Counted from the stretch's first letter, positions 49,942 through 62,150 are shown. The stretch: 64,000 bases of DNA from Sinotaia quadrata (GCA_028829895.1 CM054177.1:74507163-74571162); one strand, 5' to 3'. Notes: generated by a model from the letters alone, not told the origin. Translations and numbers: made by a program.

Positions 49942-50420
49942 ATGAAAATGTAAGTAAAAAGATATTAAGATAACTTCAGGATGAAAATGTAAGTAAAAAG
50001 GTATTAAGATAATTTCAGGATGAAAATGTAAGTAAAAAGATATTAAGATAACTTCAGGATGAAAATGTAAGTAAAAAGGTATTAAGATAACTTCAGGATG
50101 AAAATGTAAGTAAAAAGATATTAAGATAACTTCAGGATGAAAATGTAAGTAAAAAGGTATTAAGATAACTTCAGGATGAAAATGTAAGTAAAAAGGTATT
50201 CAGATAACTTCAGGATGAAAATGTAAGTAAAAATGTATTAAGATAACTTCAGGATGAAAATGTAAGTAAAAAGGTATTAAGATAACTTCAGGATGAAAAT
50301 GTAAGTAAAAATGTATTAAGATAACTTCAGGATGAAAATGTAAGTAAAAAGGTATCAAGATAACTTCAGGATGAAAATGTAAGTAATAAGGTATTAAGAT
50401 AACTTCAGGATGAAAATGTA
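49942..50420. repeat. 39-bp minisatellite with dimeric order, 12 copies
   Basis: ATGAAAATGTAAGTAAAAA starts at 49942 and every 39 bp to 50371, with a partial at 50410. Two variants (AGATATT and AGGTATT) alternate strictly in the first six units. Later ones alternate AGGTATT with ATGTATT. Copies are otherwise nearly identical. Confidence 0.97.
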
Positions 50421-50509
50421 TGGCGACGAGTTGACCAAAGGCGAAGCAAAATTGTCAAGATAAATGAATTCGGCAATAAACAATAAGTTATTTGATTGAG
50501 AAATAAGAG

Positions 50510-50730
50510 GTTATGTAATAAGCAGCAAGTTATTTGAATGAAAGTTTAATATAATGACGTAATAAGCTGTAAGTGATCTCATTGTTAATGAAGATAATGA
50601 CGTAATAAGCTGTAAGTGATTTGATTGTTAATGAAGATAATGACATAATAAGCAGTAAGTGAATTGAATGAGAATGAATATAATGACGTAATAATCAATA
50701 AGTGATTGGAATGTTAATGAAGGTAGTGAC
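50510..50730. repeat. Degenerate minisatellite of about 46 bp with TGACGTAA
   Basis: AATGACGTAATAAGCTGTAA (or close) recurs near 50552, 50598, 50638 and 50683, followed by GTGATTTGATTGTTAATGAA. Confidence 0.85.
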
Positions 50731-51470
50731 GTAAACGTAATGCGAGAGTCCAGGCTTTTATCACAGTTCGATGATGAAAACTTACAAATTTTCAACCGCT
50801 CCCTATCTCAGAGTCAGACTAGTTATTTCGTCGGTTGGATCGATAAATGCACCCCTTGAGTTCAAGAATGTGTACGTTAAAGAGTCACCGGAGAATAAAG
50901 ATCTGAACAGTTTGGGCCCTCCAGCCCAAAGAAATTAAGTTTTAAAAGAAGTAAAAAAATAAATCAAAATCAACGCTCTCATGTTTTCATTTCCTTAGCA
51001 ACATATCTCTCCATTCAAAGAAATGTATGCTCTCCCTTAGCGCCAGTAGAAATGTAAAATCATTTACATTTAATATAGTTATGTTTCATTTCTTTACACT
51101 TTTTATTTTAAATTCTTTCTAACAATCATTTCCTTGAATTATTACAATCCTTTCTTAATTTTCGAACAGATGAGAGAACTCTTTCCATGATTTCCATGAC
51201 CACTCGGATGATGAATTGTGTTTGCTATAGCCAGTTATTCATCCAATAAAATGGTAGGAAAGAAAAGTACCTCAATCATTAAACTAGTCAGTAAATAAAT
51301 ATCGTTACTATCAAATAAATCATATGATAGCGCACAATATTGTCAGGCTATTAGGAAGTCATAATAATCAGAATACAAACAAATCTACGAGACGTTACTC
51401 GTACAAATGACTTCACCAAAAAACAAAATAAGCGAGTAGTGCTAGCTTCGATTTTCAACATACTGGTTGT
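50731..51470. other. AT-rich intergenic DNA, no gene seen
   Basis: No supported feature. Confidence 0.5.
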
Positions 51471-51625
51471 AGTGGTGGTGGTGGTGATTTTATTACCTTC
51501 CTTCCTCTCCAGAGCTTGCATGGGGTGTTTCCTCTTAGGAGGTTCCCGGTCCAGGATAGCTCTGTAGGGATTTGGTGCATTTCCCACATTGTGGTCTAGA
51601 TCCCAAACACACCTGGTGGGCAATT
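51471..51625 (-). mobile_element. Possible retroelement 3' end with CACCAC tail
   Basis: On minus the segment carries GAGCTATCCTGGACCGGGAA (related to the 43.9-kb fragment), continues with GAAGGTAATAAAATCACC and ends in a CAC-triplet run. A unique body, then AATAAA and a simple-repeat tail, suits a SINE or LINE end. Family unknown. Confidence 0.4.
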
Positions 51626-51934
51626 TCTGTGGATTCTTTTTATTTTTATTTTCTTTCTTTTTTCTTTTAGTATACTTAGGCTAATGTACTTCGTTGCTAT
51701 TACTTCATTTTAAATATTTAATTTGGTTGTTGTACATTAAGGACGTGCTGTAATATTAGTGTTTATAATATTATAAATGAGGATTATATAAGATATATTA
51801 TAGACATTTTTTTCATCACCAATAATTACAGTAATTTCTGTTTACTGTTTATTCTTCTATAAATATGTTAAAGGGTTAATATATATTGTAAATTAAATTC
51901 ACCCGAACATAAATTTAAGTTTGCAATTTAAATA

Positions 51935-52345
51935 TTGTATTCTCACAAGGCAAGTTTAAAAGCCGACTATCGTGTATCAATACCTTTAGTTGTAGTGAAG
52001 TATTTATCGTGTAGTTTTTCATCTTTTACATTTATTTCTTTTTCATATCTTTCTCTTGTATTTTTAACTGAAAATCTCCCCACCACCCTTCCCATGTTCA
52101 TTTACAACAGTCTACTTTTTATTGTTCTTTCCGTTTTTCTCTCGTTTAACTTTTATTTCTCCTTCTTTTGGTTTCCTTTCTTAGTCTTTGTTTCTCTTAT
52201 CTTTCTTTCATTCGTCTTTATTTTTCCACTTTCTTCTTCTTCCTTCTGTTTCGTTCCTTCCTTTCTGCTCACATCCTATGTACTCTATGCCACATCGTTA
52301 AAGTTCATAAACCCTTTTGTCCATTGTAGTGAACAACAAAGAGCC
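51935..52345. repeat. T/C-rich tract
   Basis: T- and C-rich plus strand with TTTCTTTT-type words. The 144-codon Phe/Ser/Leu frame at 51935-52369 is attributed to composition. Confidence 0.6.
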
Positions 52346-52547
52346 ATTGCGGCTTACGACCAAATCTGACAGAAGACGATACGGATCGCTTTCAGGTGCC
52401 TGACAAAGTGGAGGCGCAGTCTTAGCAATTGTTGGAGGATTCCGTTCTCTGCGGGACCGCCACGAAAGCTGACGTTGCTTCAACGAGTCTCATTAGCGTT
52501 AACACCTCTATGGTACGCGAGTCACAAGATAAACGGTCTAGAGTTAC

Positions 52548-52633
52548 CTTTCTTGACAAAAACATGGCCACTGCTGCGATGTCGTACGCGACACTGGAGA
52601 CGTTCCAGGGGTTGAACATGTAGGTAGCTTGCC
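52548..52633 (-). CDS. Possible single coding exon, strand uncertain
   Basis: A small GC-rich island in AT-rich surroundings. On minus it reads TYMFNPWNVSSVAYDIAAVA with mostly C/G third positions and ends at a good splice donor (AAG|GTAACT at 52548/52547). The upstream acceptor is poor, because A-rich sequence stands where pyrimidines are expected. The plus strand of the same stretch is open too (52429-52623) with GC-rich third positions. I do not recognise the protein. Confidence 0.25.
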
Positions 52634-52639
52634 CTACAG

Positions 52640-53055
52640 CTGCAGCGGGATTTTTTTTTTTTTTTTAAGGAATACTTCCTCACTTCTTAACTAGGGATGC
52701 ACTTTTCACTTGTGCTAAGTGTGTGTGTGTTTGTGTGTTTGTGTTTGTGTATATGCGTGTATGTATGTGTCTGTGGATTCGGCAAAGTGTCAAACATATA
52801 AATTACTCTACAAACAACACAATCCTCACCAATGCAAATTTTCAACAAAACTGGTACGCTTCACTGGCGCCAGATATAAATGACCGTCCGCAGACAACTT
52901 TTATTGTATTTAACTCGTGATTTGCTTCGCTTGAATTCAAAGTACTACACTGAAATCAACATTGATCTTTCGTTTTAAATGGATTGTTTATTCTCTGTAG
53001 GCTTATTGAGCTAAGTACGACAATCAAACTAAAATACATTTGGGGGGAATTTTCA
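52640..53055. other. Intergenic DNA with a short TG run
   Basis: A T-run at 52652-52667 and TG-rich sequence at 52720-52770. No gene. Confidence 0.5.
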
Positions 53056-53059
53056 TTAC

Positions 53060-53210
53060 AGCTGCATTCAACATAAAATCTCTCAATCTGAGTTAAGTTG
53101 TCCCAAGACAGAGAAAAGTGGGTTGAAAAACTTCCAACATAATGAGCTGTGATTCGAACCTCGATCATCCACGTGTGAATCCGGTCTTTACGCCCACCCA
53201 GCTCCCTTAG
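53060..53210 (-). mobile_element. tRNA-derived SINE-like fragment
   Basis: On minus, an A-box-like GCTGGGTGGGCG (53193-53204) is followed after a tRNA-like interval by a good B box, GAGGTTCGAATC (53151-53162). Downstream sequence no longer folds as a tRNA, so a SINE head is more likely than a tRNA gene. Confidence 0.5.
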
Positions 53211-53805
53211 TGTTTGGGTGGTAATTTAGTAATAATGGGATTTATATATATCATAAAAGAGCTTATTATTTTGTTGTACTATGAAATGACGCTTTCACTA
53301 ATATATAATAATTACCAGAATCGAGATTTTGGCACATAAAGATTGTAAAGCACAACTACATATTTTTAAAATATACATAAAGATGCTAATAATAATTAAT
53401 ATGACGTTATTTATGTGTGCAAATAATATCGTTATTATTGTTACTATCGTTATTACTGATATATACGTATTGTCTGTATCAAAACATTCATTCATTACCG
53501 GTATATTTCCCTCCAAAGATACTGAGATAACTTTCTGTGTGCTGTTAAATACAATTTAAATTAAGGCGAACTTTATTTCAAAGTTTGGTAATGACTGAAA
53601 GGTAAAGTAACAACCAACACTATTAAGACATTCCCATGCACATTGCAACTTTAACGGTTTGCTTTGCAAACACAAACGTTTTTGTTTTCTTTAGCGTTTC
53701 TTCGTCTGTTTCTAACTCTGAAACAATGTAACAGGAACATTACTTAAACTAAACTTTTTTAAATCAAACGACAGTAATATTTTGAAGTTAAAATTGAAAT
53801 ATTGA
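53211..53805. other. AT-rich intergenic DNA, no gene seen
   Basis: No supported feature. Confidence 0.5.
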
Positions 53806-53807
53806 GC

Positions 53808-53925
53808 ATGTACACAAATTGATATAAACCTGTTTTGTGACGTAGACAAATTGATATAAACCTGTTTTGTGACATGTACACAAAATGATATAAACCTGTT
53901 TTGTGACATATACACATAATGACTG
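53808..53925. repeat. 32-34-bp minisatellite, 3 copies
   Basis: GATATAAACCTGTTTTGTGAC at 53821, 53853 and 53887 (first 20 bases shared). Confidence 0.9.
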
Positions 53926-54964
53926 AGTAGATTTATTAAGCATCATTTTACTCTTCAAATGCGCCATTGTATCTAAATGAGAGTAGATGGTCAAGAAATA
54001 TTAATATTGTAAGTCGATGGGCATCGGTACTCAGTAAAGGCTGCTGTAAAGTCCAGTACTGTTTACTGTGTCATCCCTGTCTTCTTGTTAGTGCTAACTT
54101 AAATCTTCTATTCACAATGATGCATCAAGGGCACCCTGTGTTTGCTTCAAAAATAAGAATTGAAAACTCGATTTTAATTGCTAATACATTGAAAGATTAC
54201 AACAAATCCCGCGCACTCTCAACTGTTCGCATATGTCTTTGTACATTTAACACTTGTCAATCTTAAATATACAACACCGTCAACTTATTTGGAAAGGACG
54301 AAAGGTCTGTGTCTCTCAATCTGCAGGATCTCAAAGTAAGAAAAGGTCAAAGAACGCCAACGGACGTCGGTGGTTACAAAGCCGCAATGCTACAAAACAG
54401 TGGTTGGAATTTCGTAATATAAAGGTGACTTGTTATATTTATCGCTCATACTTATCATTCTTTGTTTTTCTTTTGAATGCACGGTCTCTTGTTAAATAGA
54501 GAGTAATATGCATTCTGATAAAATGACTGAAGAGAGTTGTGCTAGCTGGGACATACTTACCCTAAATCCCAGTCCAGACCAGGCTGTACTTTGTGTCTGT
54601 AGCAATGGGGAAATAAATGTCAAGAAAAGATGCATCGAGGCAATTGATAATTACTTAGACAATAAAAATGTTGGAGAAGCATGCTAAGACCAGCCAGTGG
54701 GGAAATTAACACAAAGACATATATTAGTGAGAAAGGTGATGCTAAAAACGTGACAGCAAGATTTGACCACTAGGACATGTGTCGCCTTGGAGATATGTTA
54801 ATACATAAAGCGGGAGATGTGTGTCAGGATCTGTGGCAGTTCAATTCAGATTCATGTTTATTCTGGCTAGAATAAGTCACAGTGGACTGATGGCTAAAAA
54901 ATAGCATATAACAGTAGGAAGATTGATTGCTGGACTTCTAGGCATCTTGCGGAGAAAATGATTG
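53926..54964. other. Intergenic DNA, no gene recognised
   Basis: Frames 53967-54266 and 54254-54499 lack domains. No RNA gene seen. Confidence 0.45.
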
Positions 54965-55620
54965 CAGGACATTAGGGTTTGCAGCACTTGCTTGACTAAC
55001 GATAGGACTTGTAGCACTTGCAGGACTAATGGTAGGACTTGTAGCACTTGCAGGACTAATGGTAGGACTTGTAGCACTTGCAGGACTAATGGTAGGACTT
55101 GTAGCACTTGCAGGACTAATGATAAGACTTGTAGCACTTGCAGGACTAATGATAAGACTTGTAGCACTTGCAGGACTAATGATAAGACTTGTAGCACTTG
55201 CAGGACTAATGGTAGGACTTGTAGCACTTGCAGGACTAATGATAAGACTTGTAGCACTTGCAGGACTAATGATAAGACTTGTAGCACTTGCAGGACTAAT
55301 GATAAGACTTGTAGCACTTGCAGGACTAATGGTAGGACTTGTAGCACTTGCAGGACTAATGGTAGGACTTGTAGCACTTGCAGGACTAATGGTAGGACTT
55401 GTAGCACTTGCAGGACTAATGGTAGGACTTGTAGCACCATCTTGACTAATGATAAGATTTGTAGCACTTGCAGGATTAATGGTAGGACTTGTAGCACTTG
55501 CATGATTAATGGTAGGATTTGTAGCGTTTGCTTAACTAATGATAGCACATGCAGGACTAATGATAGGATTTGTAGCACTTGCGGCATTAATGATAGGACC
55601 TTCAGCAGTTGCAAGATTAA
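54965..55620. repeat. 30-bp minisatellite with higher-order structure, about 21 copies
   Basis: CAGGACTAAT plus ACTTGTAGCACTTG units of exactly 30 bp from 55021 to 55440, with diverged units at both ends. Two variants (GGTAGG = G, GATAAG = A) run G G G A A A G A A A G G G G from 55021. Frames stay open on both strands: 245 codons on minus (LVLQVLQVLP repeats) and 220 on plus (TCRTNGRTCS repeats). Confidence 0.97.
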
Positions 55621-56000
55621 TTAGAACTTGCAATATTTTACTCCTGTCAATATTAAATAATGTAATAACTGTTTCACGTTGGGATATCTTTAAAATGAAA
55701 TAAATATAGCTTTATTTTCTTAATTCAGTTGTAAATGCTTAATGTCTATGAGAATTTACGGTTTGGTGCTTTCGATAAATTTTAGTAGCAATAATCAACG
55801 AAATAGTAAATAACCAATATAACAAGTATTACTTTAAGCTTCAAAACAATTTTAATAAAGTAATCATTCAGAAACAAGTTTTTCAAATACAAGTAATATT
55901 GTGTACAGTTATAAACATTGGCAGAAGTTGTATAACATGAATATTTCTTAAGTGTACCTAAACATGAAAAAAGTGTGCTATTATATAAGGGTCAATTCCT
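55621..56000. other. AT-rich intergenic DNA, no gene seen
   Basis: No supported feature. Confidence 0.5.
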
Positions 56001-56080
56001 GTGGCTGTACTATAGAATGGTAAACACCACGGTCACTAAGACAAAGTTACTCGGGGACCAAGGTTCGAGTCCAGATTATA
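56001..56080 (+). mobile_element. tRNA-derived SINE-like head
   Basis: GTGGCTGTACTATAGAATGG (A-box region, 56001) and AGGTTCGAGTCC (B box, 56061-56072) lie at near-tRNA spacing. The T-stem does not pair well, so a SINE remnant is more likely than a tRNA gene. Confidence 0.4.
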
Positions 56081-56310
56081 AAATAAATAGCAATAACTTT
56101 TAAAATCATTTTCTCTTGAATTATCTATGGTTGCTGACTTGTTTCTACATAGATGAACAATTGATTTCACCGTACAAATATTTGTTCTGAATTATATTAC
56201 TGCAAACACACCATATAAGGAAGATGCTTTATTCCTTTCATTTAGAAGATGATCTGTTAAAATGTTTGCTTCTTTGTTAAACGAATTCTTATTTGTGAGA
56301 GAGCACATTT

Positions 56311-56361
56311 TCTGTTTGGTTTAATGTAAATATTTTCTGTTTGGTTTAATGTAAATATTTT
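56311..56361. repeat. 25-bp duplication
   Basis: TCTGTTTGGTTTAATGTAAA at 56311 and 56336. Confidence 0.93.
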
Positions 56362-56869
56362 CTCAAACTTTTTTACTTCCTCACACGATATGTGAGTGTA
56401 ACTTTTCCTACCTGAGGTATTCTTCTCTTTTGCTTATTTAGAAAGTGATTGACACACCCTTCTAGGTATTACTTGTGATGCTATTTCAATTATATTTTAT
56501 ATAATAGTAATATATAAATGTTTCTACACTTCACATATATTATTTGTTAATATCTGCACATGCAAGATCACTATACAGTAATATTTATTTATTTGTTCTC
56601 ATAATTAATAAAGCATGACTTATTTGCTCTGATACAATGTACAAATAATGTATAGATTGCTTTAATTAATGATAATTATATAATTAATTAATGATAATTG
56701 CATAAAAGCCTATGCTAGATAACTGTATGTCTATCACCATCATATATAATGATAAGATAGCATGTACATTTGCTATGAAAGGGACGTCATTATACAGGGG
56801 TTACTGTGCAGGAAACTTTTCACTGCTGAAACTACTTCTGGTCAAATGTACGCAGGAGATTTGACTGTT

Positions 56870-56985
56870 GCTTGGCCCAGTTCTGCTTCTTTGGCACACA
56901 CTGAATTCCAGGCAGAAGTATTTACTCCTGCTTGGCCCAGTTCTAGTTTTTTGCCATACACTGAATTCCACACCTGTGCTATTTT
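56870..56985. repeat. 60-bp duplication
   Basis: GCTTGGCCCAGTTCT at 56870 and 56930, each followed by ACACTGAATTCCA. The 60-bp period keeps the 56762-57091 frame open. It is not credited as a gene. Confidence 0.9.
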
Positions 56986-57091
56986 TATTGACCACCAGTC
57001 TACCTCATTACACAATAAGGTCTCAGTTACGCATTATCAGACAGGAACCCTGCACAGAAATACCTCCTGTATATGCATACAGCTGTTCTAG

Positions 57092-57955
57092 AATTATCCT
57101 ACACTGCAGAGGTAGCATGCTGCCAGTTAAATTTGGAGAGTGCAGGCCTCTTGACTTTTGCTCACTAAATACACAGTGAATTTTATTGTTGTGTATCGTT
57201 CGTTACAGTCCAGTAATGGCTCTTCATGTAGAATGTGTCAATCGACACACCAATTTGGCTTTGCTGGATCAATTTTAAGCAGTCCCTGGTGTCAGTCCAC
57301 TCTTTTTATTACATATTAAATGTTATCAGATCATCAGACCCTTCTGTATATTCTTCCAGTTGTCTTCACTTGTGTAGGTTAGAGTGAGTGTGACTTGGGG
57401 ACAGGCTGTATCTGTTTTTTAATTTTCTAGTGTGGGACTAATTTTATAGCCTTGAGACTGTATTCATGCCTAAGCTCTCAAGTCTGAGTAGAGTGAGTTG
57501 GCACAAGAAACAAATTATCTGGTCACATCCACCTACCCCATACATCACAAGAAAGATCAGGGTTTTTCCACACCTTTCAGTAAGAAAGATGGCTTGCATT
57601 GTAGAAACCTGAGTAAAATATTTATATTTTCTCATCTGAACAGACAGGGCAAGAGTAACAATGGAATTTCATGCGCATGGAAAAAGTATAGCCAAGAAAA
57701 GATAACTCTTTATTTATTGTAACCTTGCTGGTCTCTCATCACGGACAAGTGACGTCTGGAAGGGGAATGAAAAAATTGACAAAAGGTATTCAGGTGTGTA
57801 AGGAAACAACACTTCACTCGATCAACCGCGTCCATTCCAGCTCCAACCAGGAGAGAAAAAAAACTGTAAAGGAGAGTTGTGACGTTTTCTGAAATTACGA
57901 TCATCCCTCCTCATTACAGTGCCCATGCGACAACTACGCTTGGTTTAGCAGACGA
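57092..57955. other. Intergenic DNA, no gene recognised
   Basis: No domain in the short frames at 57444-57904. Confidence 0.45.
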
Positions 57956-57959
57956 ACAA

Positions 57960-58250
57960 ACGGTGGCTTCCTCTAGCGCGAATGTTGCAACAGGCGCCAA
58001 CTTTTTCAAAAGTAATCAGGCAAAATGACGGCGGAAAATGGCGCACGCACCGGAAATTGCCTTTCGCACGCGCCTTCGCGTGCCTGTCGTTAGCGCGAGA
58101 TTTAGCGTCGATTTCCTTACACGGCGCGTGTGCAAATTGCAGGAAAACCCTCGTGAAGATTCCTGTCCTATCACTTTAACCATTTTGTTCGTCGTAGGAG
58201 GTCGGTCTGTACTCGTCGACGTTCAGTGTTTTGTTTCCCGCCACGGCTGA
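57960..58250. promoter_or_regulatory. CpG island, candidate promoter
   Basis: About 18 CpGs in 58021-58140 alone. Motifs include AAAATGGCG (YY1-like) at 58035-58043, ACCGGAAA (ETS-like) at 58050-58057, GGCGCCAAC (E2F-like) near 57992 and several GCGCG. Followed on the plus side by CT-rich DNA. No exon can be assigned. Confidence 0.5.
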
Positions 58251-58317
58251 CGTAATTTCAGTCTTTTATATTTTGCTACAGGAATCTTTTGCACGCTGTT
58301 CATTAATTCGCCATTTT

Positions 58318-58720
58318 CACTCTCCCTCTCTAACTCTCGCTCTCACACACAGTCTCACAGCTTATTTCTTCTCTTTCTCTCCGTCTCTCACTCCCATTTT
58401 TTTTTCTCTGGTGTCTATTTCTCTCTCCACACTCTCTCACGTGTACATTCTCTCTGTCTCTTTTATGTCTCTCTCACTTTCCTCTAACTATATTTCTCTT
58501 ACGCTCTCTTCTTCTCTTTCTCTCTTTCTTTGTCTCTTTCTTTGTCTTTCTCATTATCTTTCTCTCTAATACACACCACATATACATTCTTTCGCATTTT
58601 AACCAACACTCTCTTTCACTTTCTATATCCTTCTTCCTTTCTGTCTGACTGCCTTTCTCTCTATATATATACTTCTCCTTCCTTCTCTCTCTTTCAGTCT
58701 CTCGACCTGTACATCTGTTT
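58318..58720. repeat. CT-rich tract
   Basis: Degenerate CTCTCT/TTTCTCTC over 400 bp. The overlapping Ser/Leu/Phe frames are artefacts. Confidence 0.85.
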
Positions 58721-59126
58721 CTGTTAACCTGTTTTACTTAACTGCTTGACCAAGAAAATCAAGTAAAAAAATTCCGGCTGTCTAATTTTAACGGTTCCTC
58801 TATTCACCGTTAAGAGAAATGGAATTGGTAATACCACTTCCCACTGTCATCAGAACGCGTAGTATTTTCAAAATCGAACAGACAGATTCTATAATATATG
58901 AAAACTCGGACAATAGGTGTTTAAAAATAAGTGGTGTCTGTCTGTCCTAATACGCGTATGAGACAGAGTGTATGTGTCTGTGCAAATGTCCTAATCAAGA
59001 GTGTGTGTTTGCTTTAATCAGCTCTAGAATGAGTGTTTTAGTTCTCAAGGCACTTGTTACTTGTGTGATGAATCTATATATCTTTTTATTGATGTAGATA
59101 CTTTTTTATATAAATACATTTACACA

Positions 59127-59205
59127 GATAGATAGATAGATTGATTGATTGATTGATTGACAGACAGACAGACAGTCAGATAGATAGATAGATGGATGGA
59201 TTGGG
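59127..59205. repeat. GATA-GATT-GACA-GATA-GATG microsatellite
   Basis: Short blocks of each unit type in that order, followed by a short GAAA run to 59231. Confidence 0.93.
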
Positions 59206-59231
59206 TAGGTGGATAGTTAGAAAGAAAGAAA

Positions 59232-59769
59232 AAATTAGGTCTATCTCTATGTTTATATATATATACCTAAATTTCTTTCTTTCTTTCCTACTAGAATAAT
59301 AATAATAATAGAATAATATTATCCTATTAGATTTTCTATATAACTCTCATTAATCCTGGTGACTTCTACATTTTTTTAATTTTTGCAATCATTTGATGAA
59401 CTTGAATTAAAATTTAGAATAAAATGAATAGTTTGTACCAAAACAAAAAAGCACATAGTGCAAGAAACATTCAACTTAATATTACAACTATTTATCAATT
59501 AACTCATTGTAGCCGTCATTAAATGAAGTTATATTTCTTTAATTTATGTATTATTTATTTCGTTTAATCGATTTTTTTTTTAATCCTAGTGGGTCGCATG
59601 CTAATAGCTCAGAAACGGAAATAAAACAATTCGTTCAAGTTTATTTGCGAAAAATCTGCACAATAAATTGCAAAGCTGTATGTCCCTTTGTATTAATTGT
59701 CTTTGTAATTCTGGCATTTGAACTGCAGTCGTGCTTTTCTCTCCCCTTTTCTCGCTCTCACATTGACAC

Positions 59770-59805
<36 letters not shown>

Positions 59806-60640
59806 AACTGTCTCTTACTCTCGCTGCATATTACTCTCTCTTACTCTCATTTTCTCCTTTCATCTCATCGTTTTAGAACCTCGCAATTTCTTTAAGGTAA
59901 GCATTTCTTAAAAATCACAAGCCAGAATTATTATATAATAAATCTTACTGTAGACACACGTTAAAACTATTCTTCTCATGGGTGCTAGTAGAAGTGAGTG
60001 AAGGGTAGAGATTAGGGAAAATGTGAGAATAGTCATTGTAAAAAAAACGTTATTTTCGCAGACAAGCTACTACTTTTCTTTAAAATATAGTTAAACGCAT
60101 AAATAGCACGGACTAAGACTATGTATAGAAAGATATTTTCTTTATTTACAAAATAAAAGTCAATCCATTTCAAGGTATGTATTCGTTCTCATATTATTTT
60201 GTTATTTATTTGCCTTTCTTTATTGCTTAACTCTAAACTGCCAATGTCCTGATTTCATAAGGCATCCTTTTATGCCTCGTTCAAATGCTGACCTGTTTGA
60301 AGCCAATTTGGGCAAGGTAAGAGCCTCGCTTTGGAACTCACTGTATTATGAAATGGCCTCACTAAAGATTGTACATGAGTTTTACATATTCAAACTGTTT
60401 TTCATAAAACATTTTGATGAAGTTTTAATTGATTTTTTAAAGTCCAGTTGATTGGATTTACACATAACAAAGCTTTGATGGCACTATGTTTCATCATTCT
60501 AAGTGTATTCTAATATATTATACAGCTTACTTACTTTCCGTTCTAAATGAATATTACTTCTGTCTTTAACAATAAATGTGATATTTAAAAGAAACAAGTG
60601 CCATCATGATGGTTCAAAGTTTAAAGTTCAGCTTATGTGC
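59232..60640. other. AT-rich intergenic DNA, no gene seen
   Basis: Includes a CT run at 59777-59806. No coding or RNA gene recognised. Confidence 0.5.
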
Positions 60641-60646
60641 CCCGCG

Positions 60647-60654
60647 TGACGTCA
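60647..60654. promoter_or_regulatory. Full CRE palindrome TGACGTCA
   Basis: A perfect CREB/ATF site in a slightly CpG-enriched local context (CCCCGCG just upstream). It is isolated, with no gene to attach it to. Confidence 0.3.
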
Positions 60655-61460
60655 CTGTGTGTCCTTGATGCTTGATGGTAAACTGAAGAAAGTTCCGAGA
60701 ATAAGAATTGCAAGTTAGCAAAAGAGTCAGGAGAATAAGACAGGAGAACAAAAAAAAAGAACAAGAAAGTAAAAGAATACTCATTGCCCTTTAAAACAAA
60801 TACGATCATGCTAACTGCTGTCTGTCGTCAAGGATTCTGAGGACAACACTTCTGAGATCGGTTCGACACAGGTGGAGTGGAATTAGGGATCATGCATTCA
60901 CTCGCTTCTCCGTCTTGCTCCTTGCGAGTTGTTTCTGCCTCGCAGGAGAGAACTTCGAAATTAAGACGACCTCAAAGTGGAGCAGCGGAACGCAGGTTGA
61001 GACTCTATCTCTCTGATCGTTCCGACATATTTCTAAGAACAAGTATTGCCAAGAAAAGGGAGAGTACTATATGGAATTGCTGCTAAGAATTTCTACACTT
61101 TCATTACTTTAGAAATTACTACTACTTTGATCCAAACGCAGCAAAGCGGTGTTCTCGCTTAGAAAGGTGTGTAATAGAAGTCGTGAGTCTACATAAACAC
61201 TCCTAAAATGGCGCCCTTTTAATTCTGAACTGGACAGTCTCATGACGCGATAATACTAATTTTGTAGTTGTTGTAGTTTACGATTTTAAAAATTCATGTC
61301 ACGATTGTTGTAACAGGACTAGTGTTATTATGCGCAAAACTGTTACAAGCTGGCGCTGACCATTCTCTTTAAGCATAGGTTCGAACCACACCTGCTCCCT
61401 CTTAGTGATAAGTTTTGATTGTATCCACTAAAGTAATTATTTATATTTTTCCAATGTCAT
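60655..61460. other. Intergenic DNA, no gene recognised
   Basis: GC-richer at 60850-61080, where a 69-codon frame has no domain. Confidence 0.45.
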
Positions 61461-61541
61461 ATAGTGTGTGTGTGAGTGTGTGTGTGTGTGTGAGTGTGTG
61501 TGTGTGTGTGTGTGAGTGAGTGAGTGAGTGAGTGAGTGAGT

Positions 61542-61589
<48 letters not shown>

Positions 61590-61590
61590 T
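61461..61590. repeat. TG / TGAG / GA compound microsatellite
   Basis: TG run, then GTGA units, then a GA run, in order. Confidence 0.96.
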
Positions 61591-62015
61591 CCAAATAAGA
61601 CCTGCACACTGCACTTTCATTTTCTCTCACTTCCAAATCCCGCTTCAGACAATAGCGCACCCTGATTTAAAACGTGGCAGTGTTAAGCGATGGACATGAA
61701 AAAACTGTGAAGTATAGGTTTATTAACTGTGAGCTCTTGCATTCACCATTAAATATCATTCGTGCATTAAATAACTTAAGTGGCAACGTTACTGTTTACA
61801 TATATTCCAAATTTATTGTGATTTAATTTCTTTATTTTTGGAAGAAGCATCAAACCATGCAAGTTTTCATGCAAGTTGCATGGGCGAGACATAAATCACT
61901 GACCCGTGTCGCCTGTGCTTATATCGTTAAATGTACATAATCCACTTTAGTTGGGAAGGAGAAAAAAGAAATGTGTGCATATTCAAGTTTTGTTTCTCAA
62001 TTTAAAAACATATTT
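61591..62015. other. Intergenic DNA, no gene seen
   Basis: No supported feature. Confidence 0.5.
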
Positions 62016-62018
62016 TTA

Positions 62019-62150
62019 GTCTGTTACATTACGGGATGGAAAATGTTGAACCTGTTCTTTAATGTCTGTTACACTACAGAATGGAAAATGATGAATATGT
62101 TCTTTAATGTCTGTTGTTCTAAGGAATAGAAAGTGTGTATTAGACATTTG
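62019..62150. repeat. Minisatellite of about 47 bp, 2.7 copies
   Basis: CTGTTACATTACGGGATGGA, then CTGTTACACTACAGAATGGA, then CTGTTGTTCTAAGGAATAGA, each followed by an AAATGATGAA-like stretch and GTTCTTTAATGT. Confidence 0.88.

Noticed and set aside
54877..55614. 245-codon minus-strand frame of LVLQVLQVLP repeats
   Set aside because: Generated by the 30-bp satellite. The opposite strand is equally open, and there is no non-repeat domain.
61375..61405. GGTTCGAACC as a tRNA T-loop
   Set aside because: Flanking bases do not form a T-stem and no A box is upstream.
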